Origin: Deltaproteobacteria bacterium
GTDB taxonomy: Bacteria; UBA10199; JACPAL01
NCBI GenBank assembly: GCA_016180855.1
Contig: JACPAL010000015.1
Coordinates: 1 to 64,000 of the forward strand
Reading direction: 5' to 3'
Length of the DNA stretch: 64,000 nt
Shown here: positions 52,558-60,666 of the stretch, one piece after another
Numbering within the stretch: position 1 is the first letter of the stretch
Layout: every line of letters starts with the position of its first letter
Program-made: the position numbers and the translations under genes
The notes under the pieces: generated by a model
Told to the model about the DNA's origin: nothing
Database searches by the model: none
Seen by the model: only the letters and a program-made list of their open reading frames with translations

Positions 52558-53586
52558 ATGGCTCACACTTTCATTATTGCGGAGGCAGGCGTTAATCACA
52601 ACGGCTCGCTCGACTTGGCCAAGAAACTGGTCGATATTGCTGTCGTGGCCGGAGCCGATGCGGTAAAGTTTCAGACATTTAAAGCGGAACATTTAGTGAC
52701 GAAGGGGCTTGACCGAGCGGATTACCAAAAAACCAATCTGGGTGGTGGCGAGACACAATTTGAGATGCTCAAGCGTCTCGAGCTCTCGCAGAACGACTTC
52801 GCCAGCCTGAAAGAGTATTGTGACCGCCAAAAAATACTTTTTCTCTCAACCCCATTTGATCAAGAGAGTGCGCTTTTTTTGGTCCGGGAGATTGGCATGA
52901 CCCATGTGAAGATTCCATCCGGGGAGCTGACGAACCTTCCGTTCCTCCGCTTCCTGGCCTCCCTGAAGAAACCGCTCATTCTTTCAACGGGGATGGCGGA
53001 CCTTCAGGAAGTAAGGGTGGCTGTTCGGACCCTCCGGCAAATTTCCGAAAAAACAGCGCTGACTCTTTTGCATTGCACGACAAGTTACCCCTGCCCCGAA
53101 GAGGAGGTAAATCTGCAGGCGATGCAGACCCTACGAGAGACTTTCAGTGCGCCGGTTGGTTATTCCGATCACACCTTGGGATGGGAGATCCCCGTCGCTG
53201 CGGTTGCGCTGGGCGCCTCTGTGATTGAAAAGCATTTTACTTTGGATCGTCAGATGAAAGGACCGGATCATCAAGCCTCGTTGGAACCCGAGGAATTGAA
53301 ATCGATGATTAAGTCGATCCGGAAAATCGAGATAGCCCTCGGTTCTGCAGAAAAGAGACCGACCGCCTCTGAACTGCGTATTCGTGAGTTTGGCAGGAGG
53401 AGTCTTGTCACGGCAAAACCACTTTTGGCGGGGAGTGCCTTGCAGGAGATCGATCTCGTGGCACGTCGTGCCGGGGTTGGCATCTCTCCGGCGGAACGGG
53501 ATCGTCTGATTGGGCGTCGGTTGAAGGTGGACAAGGCTGAAGGAGAGGTCATTCGCTGGGAAGATTTAAGAGAGGAGCACTCATGA
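52558..53586 (+). CDS. legI: Legionaminic/N-acetylneuraminic acid synthase
   Basis: 342 aa. The NeuB TIM barrel has FIIAEAGVNHNGSLDLAKKL, AVKFQTFKAEHLVT, KIPSGELTNLPFL, GYSDHTLGWEIPVAAVA and EKHFTLDRQMKGPDH. A C-terminal SAF (antifreeze-like) domain (about 280-342, RRSLVTAKPLLAG) completes it. It condenses PEP with the free N-acyl-hexosamine to give the nonulosonic acid. The ATGA overlap with the next gene shows coupling. Confidence 0.95.
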   Translation: MAHTFIIAEAGVNHNGSLDLAKKLVDIAVVAGADAVKFQTFKAEHLVTKGLDRADYQKTNLGGGETQFEMLKRLELSQNDFASLKEYCDRQKILFLSTPFDQESALFLVREIGMTHVKIPSGELTNLPFLRFLASLKKPLILSTGMADLQEVRVAVRTLRQISEKTALTLLHCTTSYPCPEEEVNLQAMQTLRETFSAPVGYSDHTLGWEIPVAAVALGASVIEKHFTLDRQMKGPDHQASLEPEELKSMIKSIRKIEIALGSAEKRPTASELRIREFGRRSLVTAKPLLAGSALQEIDLVARRAGVGISPAERDRLIGRRLKVDKAEGEVIRWEDLREEHS

Positions 53587-54650
53587 AGAACGGTTTTGAA
53601 AAACTGCTCATTGCCAATTCTCTTTCCGTGAAAGAGACGATGAGGAAAATGGATGAGGTTGGAGAGAAAATACTTTTTGTTATGGATGCCGAGATGAAAC
53701 TCTGCGGGAGTGTGACAGATGGGGATCTCAGGCGGTGGATTTTGAAAGAGGGAGGCTTGGCGGAGCCGATCTTCAAGGTCTATCACAAGAATCCCGTTTT
53801 CTTTTCAGGGGATGAAAAAATAGAATCAATTCGGCAAAAAATGATCGAACGAAAGATCGATGCGGCGCCGGTCGTCGATCGAGAAAACCGTGTGGTCGAT
53901 GTTCTCTTTGTAAGGGAGCTCACTGGGAAAGGAACAAACGTCTCAAGAAAGCCGATGCGTATACCGGTCCTGGTCATGGCCGGTGGAAAGGGGACACGAT
54001 TGGATCCTTTTACGCGAATTCTTCCCAAACCACTTATTCCATTCGGAGAGAAGCCGATCATAGAAATTATCATGGATCATTTTCAGGAATTTGGATGTCA
54101 CGATTTCTTTTTGACGGTGAATTATAAAGGCAAGATGATCCAGACCTATTTTGAACAGCCTGAAAATGGCTATCAGGTGAAGCTGGTCTGGGAGGATCAG
54201 CCGACAGGGACGGCCGGTAGTCTCAAGTTGGCTGCTCCTCACATCGATGCGCCGCACTTTTTCGTCACCAATTGTGATATTCTGGTGAAGGCAGATTATG
54301 AAGATATTTACCGGTTTCATCATTCCAACCATTACGACATCACTGTGGTCGGCTCCGTTCAGCATCTGTCGGTCCCCTTCGGGGTTCTGGAGGTGAAAAA
54401 TGGCGGACATCTCGACCGGATCGTCGAGAAACCGGAGCTTGATCTTCTTGTGAACACCGGCATGTATGTTGTCAGGCGAGAAGCGGCAGATCTGATTCCG
54501 GAAGGGGTAAAGTTCGACTTTAACGAGTTTATGACGAAGGTGAAGGAGACGGGAGGGCGCGTCGGGGTTTATCCCGTGAGCCAACAATCGTGGATTGATC
54601 TAGGGCAGTGGCAGGAATATCACACGGCCTTAAGAAACCTGGAAGGATGA
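53583..54650 (+). CDS. ptmE: CBS-domain glucosamine-1-phosphate guanylyltransferase (PtmE)
   Basis: 355 aa. Two CBS motifs (residues about 8-120: SVKETMRKMDEVGEKILFV, DAAPVVDRENRVVDVLFV) precede a nucleotidyltransferase with VLVMAGGKGTRLDPFTRILP and PLIPFGEKPIIEIIM. This architecture is that of PtmE, which makes the GDP-linked hexosamine in the Campylobacter legionaminic route. The CBS pair is a likely nucleotide sensor. Its presence argues that this LegB-LegC-LegG set uses GDP rather than UDP sugars. Confidence 0.92.
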   Translation: MKNGFEKLLIANSLSVKETMRKMDEVGEKILFVMDAEMKLCGSVTDGDLRRWILKEGGLAEPIFKVYHKNPVFFSGDEKIESIRQKMIERKIDAAPVVDRENRVVDVLFVRELTGKGTNVSRKPMRIPVLVMAGGKGTRLDPFTRILPKPLIPFGEKPIIEIIMDHFQEFGCHDFFLTVNYKGKMIQTYFEQPENGYQVKLVWEDQPTGTAGSLKLAAPHIDAPHFFVTNCDILVKADYEDIYRFHHSNHYDITVVGSVQHLSVPFGVLEVKNGGHLDRIVEKPELDLLVNTGMYVVRREAADLIPEGVKFDFNEFMTKVKETGGRVGVYPVSQQSWIDLGQWQEYHTALRNLEG

Positions 54651-55552
54651 ACCTCAATATCCTCATTTGTGGTCTCGGTTCGATCGGCAAGAGGCATGCC
54701 CGATTGATTCAGGAGAACTATCCACATCGTCTTTACGCCCTTCGAACCGGCAAGGGGCAGGAGAAGAATGATTTAGGCATCACGGAGCTCTCTTCGTGGG
54801 ACGAAGTGGACCAACATCATTTTGATGTTGCCTTTATTACGAACCCGACATTTCTCCACATTGAGACCGCCCGCCGCTGTGCGGAGAGAAAGATGCATCT
54901 TTTTATTGAAAAACCGATTGATTGCCAGCTGGCCGGCCTGGACGATCTTTTGGCAACCGTTGAACAGCATCGTTTGACGAGTTACGTCGCCTATCCTTTG
55001 AGATTTCATCCAGCGATCCGGCGTTTGAAGGAAAAGTTAAAAGGGGAGGAGATAAAATCGTGCCGGATGGTCTGTACCTCCTTTCTTTCGGATTGGCGGC
55101 CGAATCAAGACGTCAAAAAGAGTTACTCGGCCCGTCGCGATCAGGGAGGGGGGGTGCTTCTCGATCTCTCCCACGAAATTGATTTAGCGGCATATCTCTT
55201 TGGGGAGGTCGAACGGATTCAAGGAAAAATGGAGCGACGGGGAGAGGTCACGATTGATGCAGAGGATTTTGCGGATCTGAAGATCACCCATGAAAAATCG
55301 GCAACAGAGGTTTATCTTGATTGTGCCAATCGACAAACCCAGAGGTTTCTGGAAGTTAAGACACGAAACTCCTTTGAAAAAGTGAATCTGTTGGATGACA
55401 AAAATCCACTTTACGAGGCCCAGCTTGACTGCTTTTTCAAGAATCTTGATAATCCAAAGATAGACAACAATCTCTTTGAGGCCTCACGCCTGTTTCGAAA
55501 AATCGTTGCCTTTAGGAATAAAGGCCTTTCATGGCAAACATCCGCGTCATAG
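54647..55552 (+). CDS. ptmF: Gfo/Idh/MocA oxidoreductase (PtmF-like)
   Basis: 301 aa from ATG 54647, which overlaps the ptmE stop. The NAD-binding N-terminus is ILICGLGSIGKRHARLI, followed by FIEKPIDC with the conserved EKP and GGVLLDLSHEIDLAAYLFG, where the His of the family's D-x-x-x-H is kept. Neighbouring order ptmE-ptmF matches Campylobacter. It acts with PtmA in precursor supply; the exact reaction here is inferred. It overlaps the next gene by 22 bases. Confidence 0.86.
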   Translation: MNLNILICGLGSIGKRHARLIQENYPHRLYALRTGKGQEKNDLGITELSSWDEVDQHHFDVAFITNPTFLHIETARRCAERKMHLFIEKPIDCQLAGLDDLLATVEQHRLTSYVAYPLRFHPAIRRLKEKLKGEEIKSCRMVCTSFLSDWRPNQDVKKSYSARRDQGGGVLLDLSHEIDLAAYLFGEVERIQGKMERRGEVTIDAEDFADLKITHEKSATEVYLDCANRQTQRFLEVKTRNSFEKVNLLDDKNPLYEAQLDCFFKNLDNPKIDNNLFEASRLFRKIVAFRNKGLSWQTSAS

Positions 55553-56412
55553 CCCGTCTTGATATTAAAGGCCCCAACCTCGTGAAGGGGGTCCATTTGG
55601 AAGGGCTTCGTGTCTTGGGAAAACCGAACCACTTTGCCCGCCATTACTTTGAGACCGGGGCGGATGAGATCCTTTATATGGATGTGGTCGCAAGCCTTTA
55701 CGGGAGAAACAATCTCCTTCACATCGTTGAGAGGACTGCCAAAGAGGTCTTTATCCCGCTCATGGTCGGAGGGGGGCTTCGATCCCTTGAGGATATCAAG
55801 GCGGTTCTTCGTGCCGGAGCCGACAAGGTAGCGCTCAACACGGCGGTGATCAACCGGCCTGAACTGATTCGGGAGGCATCGCGCAAGTTTGGATCTTCCA
55901 CGATCGTTGTTTCTATTGAGGCGATTAAACAGCCTGATGGGCGGTACGAGGCGTTTACGGATAATGGACGGCAGGCGACGGGAGTTGATGTCTTTGAGTG
56001 GGCGGTTCGCGCGGCCGAACTGGGTGCTGGTGAGATTATGATAACGTCGGTTGATCAGGAGGGAACCGGTCGTGGCTACGCTATTCCACTCACCCGGAAG
56101 ATTGCCGATGCTGTTTCGATTCCTGTGATTGCCTGCGGGGGAGCCGGGCAGGTACAGCACGTGCAAGAGGTCATTACGGAAGGAAAGGCGGACGCCGCTT
56201 GTGTCGCCTCGATGCTGCATTATCAGTTTATTCAGGAGATGGAGCATGACGAGGATTATTCTGACGAGGGGAATATCGAATTTTTGAAAAGAAAGAGGAC
56301 CTACAGCCGGATTCAGGGGGCGACGATTCCCCAGATTAAAGAGTGTTTGATTCAAAATGGGGTCTGCTGCCGCACCCTGCCCAAGTTAGAGGAGAAAATT
56401 GTCAACGCCTAG
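55531..56412 (+). CDS. HisF-like synthase subunit of the sugar amidotransferase system
   Basis: 293 aa, about 40 longer than histidine-pathway HisF. It keeps ARLDIKGPNLVKG (the first catalytic Asp), MVGGGLRSLEDIK, ITSVDQEGTGRGY and IACGGAGQVQHVQEV. The position of the second catalytic Asp (usually in AID) reads SIEAI, so Glu replaces Asp. The C-terminal extension (FLKRKRTYSRIQGAT) is shared with LPS-type HisF2 proteins. With HisH it is expected to channel ammonia from glutamine to a WbpG/PseA-type enzyme rather than make histidine. Confidence 0.88.
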   Translation: MANIRVIARLDIKGPNLVKGVHLEGLRVLGKPNHFARHYFETGADEILYMDVVASLYGRNNLLHIVERTAKEVFIPLMVGGGLRSLEDIKAVLRAGADKVALNTAVINRPELIREASRKFGSSTIVVSIEAIKQPDGRYEAFTDNGRQATGVDVFEWAVRAAELGAGEIMITSVDQEGTGRGYAIPLTRKIADAVSIPVIACGGAGQVQHVQEVITEGKADAACVASMLHYQFIQEMEHDEDYSDEGNIEFLKRKRTYSRIQGATIPQIKECLIQNGVCCRTLPKLEEKIVNA

Positions 56413-57058
56413 ATCTAAAGTAGCGATTGTTGATTACGGCATCTGCAACATGTTCAGCGTGAAACACGCTTGTGAGCGGGTCGGGCTGGAGGCGACGATT
56501 ACCTCCTCGATTCCTGAAATCATACAGGCCGATGCGGTGATCTTGCCCGGTGTCGGTGCCTTCGGTGACGCGATGGAGCAGTTGAAGGCGCTTGATCTCA
56601 TCTCTCCCCTTAAAGATCTGGTTGGTTCTTCCAAACCGTTTATCGGTATCTGTCTTGGCTATCAGTTGCTCTTGAGTGAGAGTGAGGAGTTTGGATCCCA
56701 TAAGGGGTTGGGTATTGTGAAAGGCTCTGTCAAACGGTTTGATCAGCCACGTGAGGGAGATCATATCTTGAGCGTCCCGCATGTCGGATGGAATCAAATC
56801 TGGAAGGATACGACGACCTCCTGGGAAGGGAGCCCGCTTCGGGGAACGACCCCCGGCGACTATGTCTATTTTTGCCACTCCTATTATGTCCAGCCGGAGG
56901 ATCAGAGTGTGGCACTGACACGCACGCACTATGGCCATTACGATTTTATTTCGAGTCTGCGTTGCCAGAATGTTTTTGGTTTTCAGTTCCATCCCGAAAA
57001 AAGCGGTCCGGTCGGTCTTGAGATGTATCAAAATATTGCGAAATTGATTGGTGCGTAA
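56399..57058 (+). CDS. HisH-like glutamine amidotransferase
   Basis: 219 aa from TTG 56399, which overlaps HisF by 14 bases and has GGAG shortly before it. The class I glutaminase has the nucleophile in GICLGYQLLLSESEEFG and the His/Glu pair in GFQFHPEKSG. ILPGVGAFGDAMEQL is typical of HisH. It supplies ammonia to the HisF-like partner. Confidence 0.92.
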   Translation: MSTPRSKVAIVDYGICNMFSVKHACERVGLEATITSSIPEIIQADAVILPGVGAFGDAMEQLKALDLISPLKDLVGSSKPFIGICLGYQLLLSESEEFGSHKGLGIVKGSVKRFDQPREGDHILSVPHVGWNQIWKDTTTSWEGSPLRGTTPGDYVYFCHSYYVQPEDQSVALTRTHYGHYDFISSLRCQNVFGFQFHPEKSGPVGLEMYQNIAKLIGA

Positions 57059-57070
57059 AGGAGAGAATTT

Positions 57071-58309
57071 ATGGAATCAAAGTACGGTGCCCCTGCCGAG
57101 GTGAAATTTTGCAAGAGATGTGTGATGCCGAACCAGAGGCCCTCGTCCAGCAATGAGTGGGCCCATACGGCAGGGAGCAGGCATAAATTTATTCATTTTG
57201 ATGAGGAAGGCGTCTGCTCTGCCTGTCGCTTTGCTGAGGCCAAGGATCAAAAAATTGATTGGCAAGAGAGGGAGAAGGAGCTGCTGAATCTCCTCAGCCG
57301 GTATCGTAGCAAGGATGGTTCTTATGACTGCCTCGTTCCCGGGAGTGGGGGGAAGGACAGTTGCTATGCCTCCCACCTCCTCAAGTACAAATACGGGATG
57401 CATCCGTTGACCGTTACCTGGGCCCCCCATCTCTACACGGATGTCGGTTGGAATAATCATCAAAACTGGGTGCATGTCGGCGGGTTTGATAATTACCTTT
57501 TTACCCCCAACGGACGGATTCACCAGTTGTTAACCCGAAATGCGGTCTTAAATCTCCTTCATCCGTTTCAGCCGTTTATTCTGGGACAAAAAACCTTTGC
57601 GACCAAGATGGCGGTCAAATTTAACCTTCCTCTTGTTTTCTATGGGGAGGCGCCGGGGGAGTATGGGGCGAATGTTTCTATCCACCAGAAGAAATTCTCA
57701 ACAGGTGAAACGACGACCGGAAAGGATCAGGACGAAGGTTTTCGGCTCGATTTCACTCGCGGGCGCAGTGGTGAGAATATTTATTTAGGAGGCAAATCGG
57801 TTTCGGAATATCTTCGTGAAGGGACAACGCTCGGGGATTTGGATCCCTATCTTCCGCTCGATCCACAGATTGCGCAAAGCAAGAATCTCGAGTTCCATTA
57901 CCTCGGTTATTACATCAAATGGATTCCTCAAGAGGCGTATTACTATGCGGTGGAGCATACCGGTTTTCAGGCGAATCCTGTGAGGACCGAGGGGACCTAT
58001 TCCAAATACAACAGCATTGACGACAAAACGGACGGTTATTTCTACTACACGACCTACATGAAGTTTGGTTACGGTCGGGCGACCCAGGATGCGGCGCAGG
58101 AGATCCGCAACAAGCATCTGACCCGCGAGGAAGGGGTGGCGCTTGTTCGTAGGTATGACGGGGAGTTCCCGGAACGGTATTACAAGGAATTTTTGGAATA
58201 TATTTCAATGACGGATACAGAATTTAAGGCCCTCTGCGACAAATTTCGCTCTCCCCATTTGTGGGAGCAGACGAAAGAGGGTTGGCGATTACGGCACGTG
58301 GTGTCGTGA
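57071..58309 (+). CDS. N-acetyl-sugar amidotransferase (WbpG/PseA-type), copy 1
   Basis: 412 aa. An N-terminal zinc-like pair CxxC (KFCKRCVMPNQRP) and second CSAC pair precede the ATP-PPase P-loop VPGSGGKDSCYASHLL. Downstream motifs include MHPLTVTWAPHLYTDVGW, VEHTGFQANPVRTEGTYSKY and DGYFYYTTYMKFGYGRA. Family enzymes adenylate an N-acetyl carbonyl and replace it with ammonia to give an acetamidino group. Located right after HisH; a close paralogue follows. Confidence 0.92.
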   Translation: MESKYGAPAEVKFCKRCVMPNQRPSSSNEWAHTAGSRHKFIHFDEEGVCSACRFAEAKDQKIDWQEREKELLNLLSRYRSKDGSYDCLVPGSGGKDSCYASHLLKYKYGMHPLTVTWAPHLYTDVGWNNHQNWVHVGGFDNYLFTPNGRIHQLLTRNAVLNLLHPFQPFILGQKTFATKMAVKFNLPLVFYGEAPGEYGANVSIHQKKFSTGETTTGKDQDEGFRLDFTRGRSGENIYLGGKSVSEYLREGTTLGDLDPYLPLDPQIAQSKNLEFHYLGYYIKWIPQEAYYYAVEHTGFQANPVRTEGTYSKYNSIDDKTDGYFYYTTYMKFGYGRATQDAAQEIRNKHLTREEGVALVRRYDGEFPERYYKEFLEYISMTDTEFKALCDKFRSPHLWEQTKEGWRLRHVVS

Positions 58310-58312
58310 GGG

Positions 58313-58365
58313 TATCCCCACCCCGTCCCTCCCCTTAAGCTAAGGGGAGGGTGAGGGAGGGGATA
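58313..58365. repeat. 53-bp hairpin element (R5)
   Basis: TATCCCC (58313-58319) pairs with GGGGATA (58359-58365). The inner 11-bp stem is CCCTCCCCTTA/TAAGGGGAGGG (58327-58337/58341-58351). It begins 4 bases after the first amidotransferase stop and ends 12 bases before the next ATG. Confidence 0.9.
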
Positions 58366-58377
58366 AGGAGAAAAATC

Positions 58378-59604
58378 ATGTCAAAAATCATCAAGGTAAC
58401 CGACGAGATTAAAGACGGGCAGCTGCCGAAGTTGCCGAAGGAGATCAAATTTTGTTCGCGGTGCGTTGTTTCTAATCAGCGTCCTCGAATTGGGTTTGAT
58501 GAAAACAATGTCTGCAGTGCCTGTCATTGGGCCTATGAAAAACAGAGTTTGGTGAATTGGGATGCAAGGGAGCACGAACTCGTGAAACTCCTCGACCAGT
58601 ATCGTTCCAAAGACGGGAGCTATGATGTCGTCGTTCCTGGCAGTGGTGGTAAGGACAGTTCCATTGTGGCCCACAAACTAAAACACAAGTATGGAATGCA
58701 TCCGCTCACGATCACCTGGGCCCCCTTCATGTATACCGATATCGGGTGGAAAAACTATGTCGACTTCAAGGACTCTGGTTTTGACAACATCCTTTGTTAT
58801 CCAGATGGCAAGCTCCATCGGAAGCTCTCTTTATTGGCATTTGATCTCCTGGGAGATGCCTGGGAACCGTTCGCCTACGGCCAACAGTCTTGGGCGTTTC
58901 AGATCGCGACCCGCTTCAATATCCCACTTGTTTTTTTCGGTGAAAATGGGGAACTCGAGTACGGCGGGACGACACGCAACAAAAATAAGGCGGGGGAGCC
59001 GCTCGAGGAATGGGCAGAGATTTACTACAAAGACTCAGGCATTTCCTATTTGGTGGAGCAGGGTCTGAAAAGAAATGTTTTTACGAAGGAGGAGGTCCAC
59101 TCCAAGCTGTTTGAGCTTTACGAGGTCCCGGATCTCGATGCGATGAAGAGGGTTGGCACCCAAATGCATTGGTGGTCGTACTACAATAAGTGGGTACCCC
59201 AGGAGCACTACTATTACGCCGTGGAGCATACCGGGTTTACTGCCAATCCGGTTCGGTCAGAAGGGACCTATTCCAAATATGCCAGTTTGGATGACAAGAC
59301 CGATGGGTTTCATTTTTATCTTGCGTTCATCAAATTCGGGATTGGGCGATGCACCTCAGATGCGGCACACGAGATTCGTGACGGGCATCTCACGCGAGAC
59401 GAGGGGGTCGCCCTGGTTCATAAATATGACGGAGAGTTTCCGATTAAGTATTACAAGGAATTTCTTGATTATCTCGGTATCAACGACCAGGAGTTCTGGC
59501 AGGTTTGTGATAAATTCCGTCAGCCCCACATCTGGGACAAGGTCGATGGGAAGTGGGCGTTAAAACATCGCGTCGATTATATTCCTCCCCTTGCGCAAAG
59601 ATAA
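58378..59604 (+). CDS. N-acetyl-sugar amidotransferase (WbpG/PseA-type), copy 2
   Basis: 408 aa from ATG 58378, which has AAGGAG; a GTG inside the hairpin at 58351 is in frame but unlikely. KFCSRCVVSNQRP and CSAC repeat the metal-binding pairs. VPGSGGKDSSIVAHKL is the P-loop. FGENGELEYGG and VEHTGFTANPVRSEGTYSKY are shared with copy 1. Two such enzymes behind one HisF/HisH suggest two N-acetyl sites or two sugars are amidinated. Confidence 0.92.
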   Translation: MSKIIKVTDEIKDGQLPKLPKEIKFCSRCVVSNQRPRIGFDENNVCSACHWAYEKQSLVNWDAREHELVKLLDQYRSKDGSYDVVVPGSGGKDSSIVAHKLKHKYGMHPLTITWAPFMYTDIGWKNYVDFKDSGFDNILCYPDGKLHRKLSLLAFDLLGDAWEPFAYGQQSWAFQIATRFNIPLVFFGENGELEYGGTTRNKNKAGEPLEEWAEIYYKDSGISYLVEQGLKRNVFTKEEVHSKLFELYEVPDLDAMKRVGTQMHWWSYYNKWVPQEHYYYAVEHTGFTANPVRSEGTYSKYASLDDKTDGFHFYLAFIKFGIGRCTSDAAHEIRDGHLTRDEGVALVHKYDGEFPIKYYKEFLDYLGINDQEFWQVCDKFRQPHIWDKVDGKWALKHRVDYIPPLAQR

Positions 59605-60664
59605 TAAAACATCACGTCGAGTTCATATCGCACCGCAGATCGTCTTTGCCGACGGGATCAGCGGGAGCGGCAAAACGGCCCTTTCGGCAGTCTTGCAGAG
59701 TCTGGAGCGGGTCGAGGTCCAGCGAATCGATCCGATTTATGAAGAGATTTGTGTGATGAGGTTCCTCGATCGGATTGAAGAGGATGCCGCCGTCACCTTG
59801 ATACGGATTCAAAGTGACTTGAGCTGCCACGATATGATGATTTCTCGTGGTGCCAATTTCCGTTGCAGCGACCTCTCGTCTGTCATCGCCAGACGTGAGG
59901 AGTATGAAAGGCGACTAACTCTTCCCGATGGTCCTCCGGTTTTGGAGAGGATCAGGCAGGAACGTCCGATACTCCACTTAATGACCCATCAGACGATCGG
60001 AATTTCTCATCCACTCTTTGAAGCGGTTGGGGATAGGGGGGTGTTGATCGAAATGGTGAGACATCCGCTCTTTGTCCTGACGGCATGGCTCGATTACATA
60101 AGTCGGTATGGGACTGACCCGCTCGAACTCGACATCTGTCTCGATTACAAGGGACAGGACCTCCCCTGGTTTGCCTTGGGGTGGGAGGAGATTTTTCTCG
60201 AATCGAACCGCATGGATCGCATTATCCGAAGTCTCGACTTCTTGACTACAAGACGGAACCTCTTCTTGAAGAGTCAGCCTCAAAATGCACGGCTCCTCTG
60301 CATTCCGTTTGAAAAATTTGTGCAGGAACCATGGCCCTTTATTGAAAAGATCGAAACGTTGCTCGGCACAAAAAGAACCGACCGAACCGAGAAGGTTTTG
60401 CAGGAGCAAAAAATTCCACGAAAGGTTCTGACGGATGTCCCATCCCTGCACGCATTGCAACGATACGGTTGGAGGCCTCTCAAAAATGGAGAGACGACCA
60501 ATGAGGCAGAGGTGCAGAGACAGTGGGGGTTGGTGAAAAAGGAGGCGTCGATGGAGGCGGTCAGAATTTTTGAACAGATTTGCTCTCACTATGAAAGAGA
60601 ATATGGCATATCCCCACCCCCTCCCTCCCCTTATCTAAGGGGAGGGTTAAGGGAGGGGATATAG
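59591..60664 (+). CDS. P-loop protein, sulfotransferase-like
   Basis: 357 aa. The only available start is TTG 59591, overlapping the previous gene by 14 bases. The P-loop FADGISGSGKTALSAVLQSL lies at about residue 18. VLIEMVRHPLFVLTAWLDYI resembles the 3'-phosphate-binding RxP/RHP strand of sulfotransferases, followed by FEKFVQEPWPFIEKIETLLG. The pattern fits a sulfotransferase or a small-molecule kinase. The last 17 residues (PPPPSPYLRGGLREGI) are encoded by hairpin element R6 and are not part of the fold. Confidence 0.65.
   Translation: MRKDNKTSRRVHIAPQIVFADGISGSGKTALSAVLQSLERVEVQRIDPIYEEICVMRFLDRIEEDAAVTLIRIQSDLSCHDMMISRGANFRCSDLSSVIARREEYERRLTLPDGPPVLERIRQERPILHLMTHQTIGISHPLFEAVGDRGVLIEMVRHPLFVLTAWLDYISRYGTDPLELDICLDYKGQDLPWFALGWEEIFLESNRMDRIIRSLDFLTTRRNLFLKSQPQNARLLCIPFEKFVQEPWPFIEKIETLLGTKRTDRTEKVLQEQKIPRKVLTDVPSLHALQRYGWRPLKNGETTNEAEVQRQWGLVKKEASMEAVRIFEQICSHYEREYGISPPPPSPYLRGGLREGI
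60609..60661. repeat. 53-bp hairpin element (R6), read as protein
   Basis: TATCCCC (60609-60615) and GGGGATA (60655-60661) enclose CCCTCCCCTTA/TAAGGGGAGGG (60623-60633/60636-60646). The upstream gene runs through the whole element in frame and stops with a TAG at 60662-60664. Its purine arm lies just before the ATG of the aldolase gene (60667). Confidence 0.92.
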
Positions 60665-60666
60665 AT

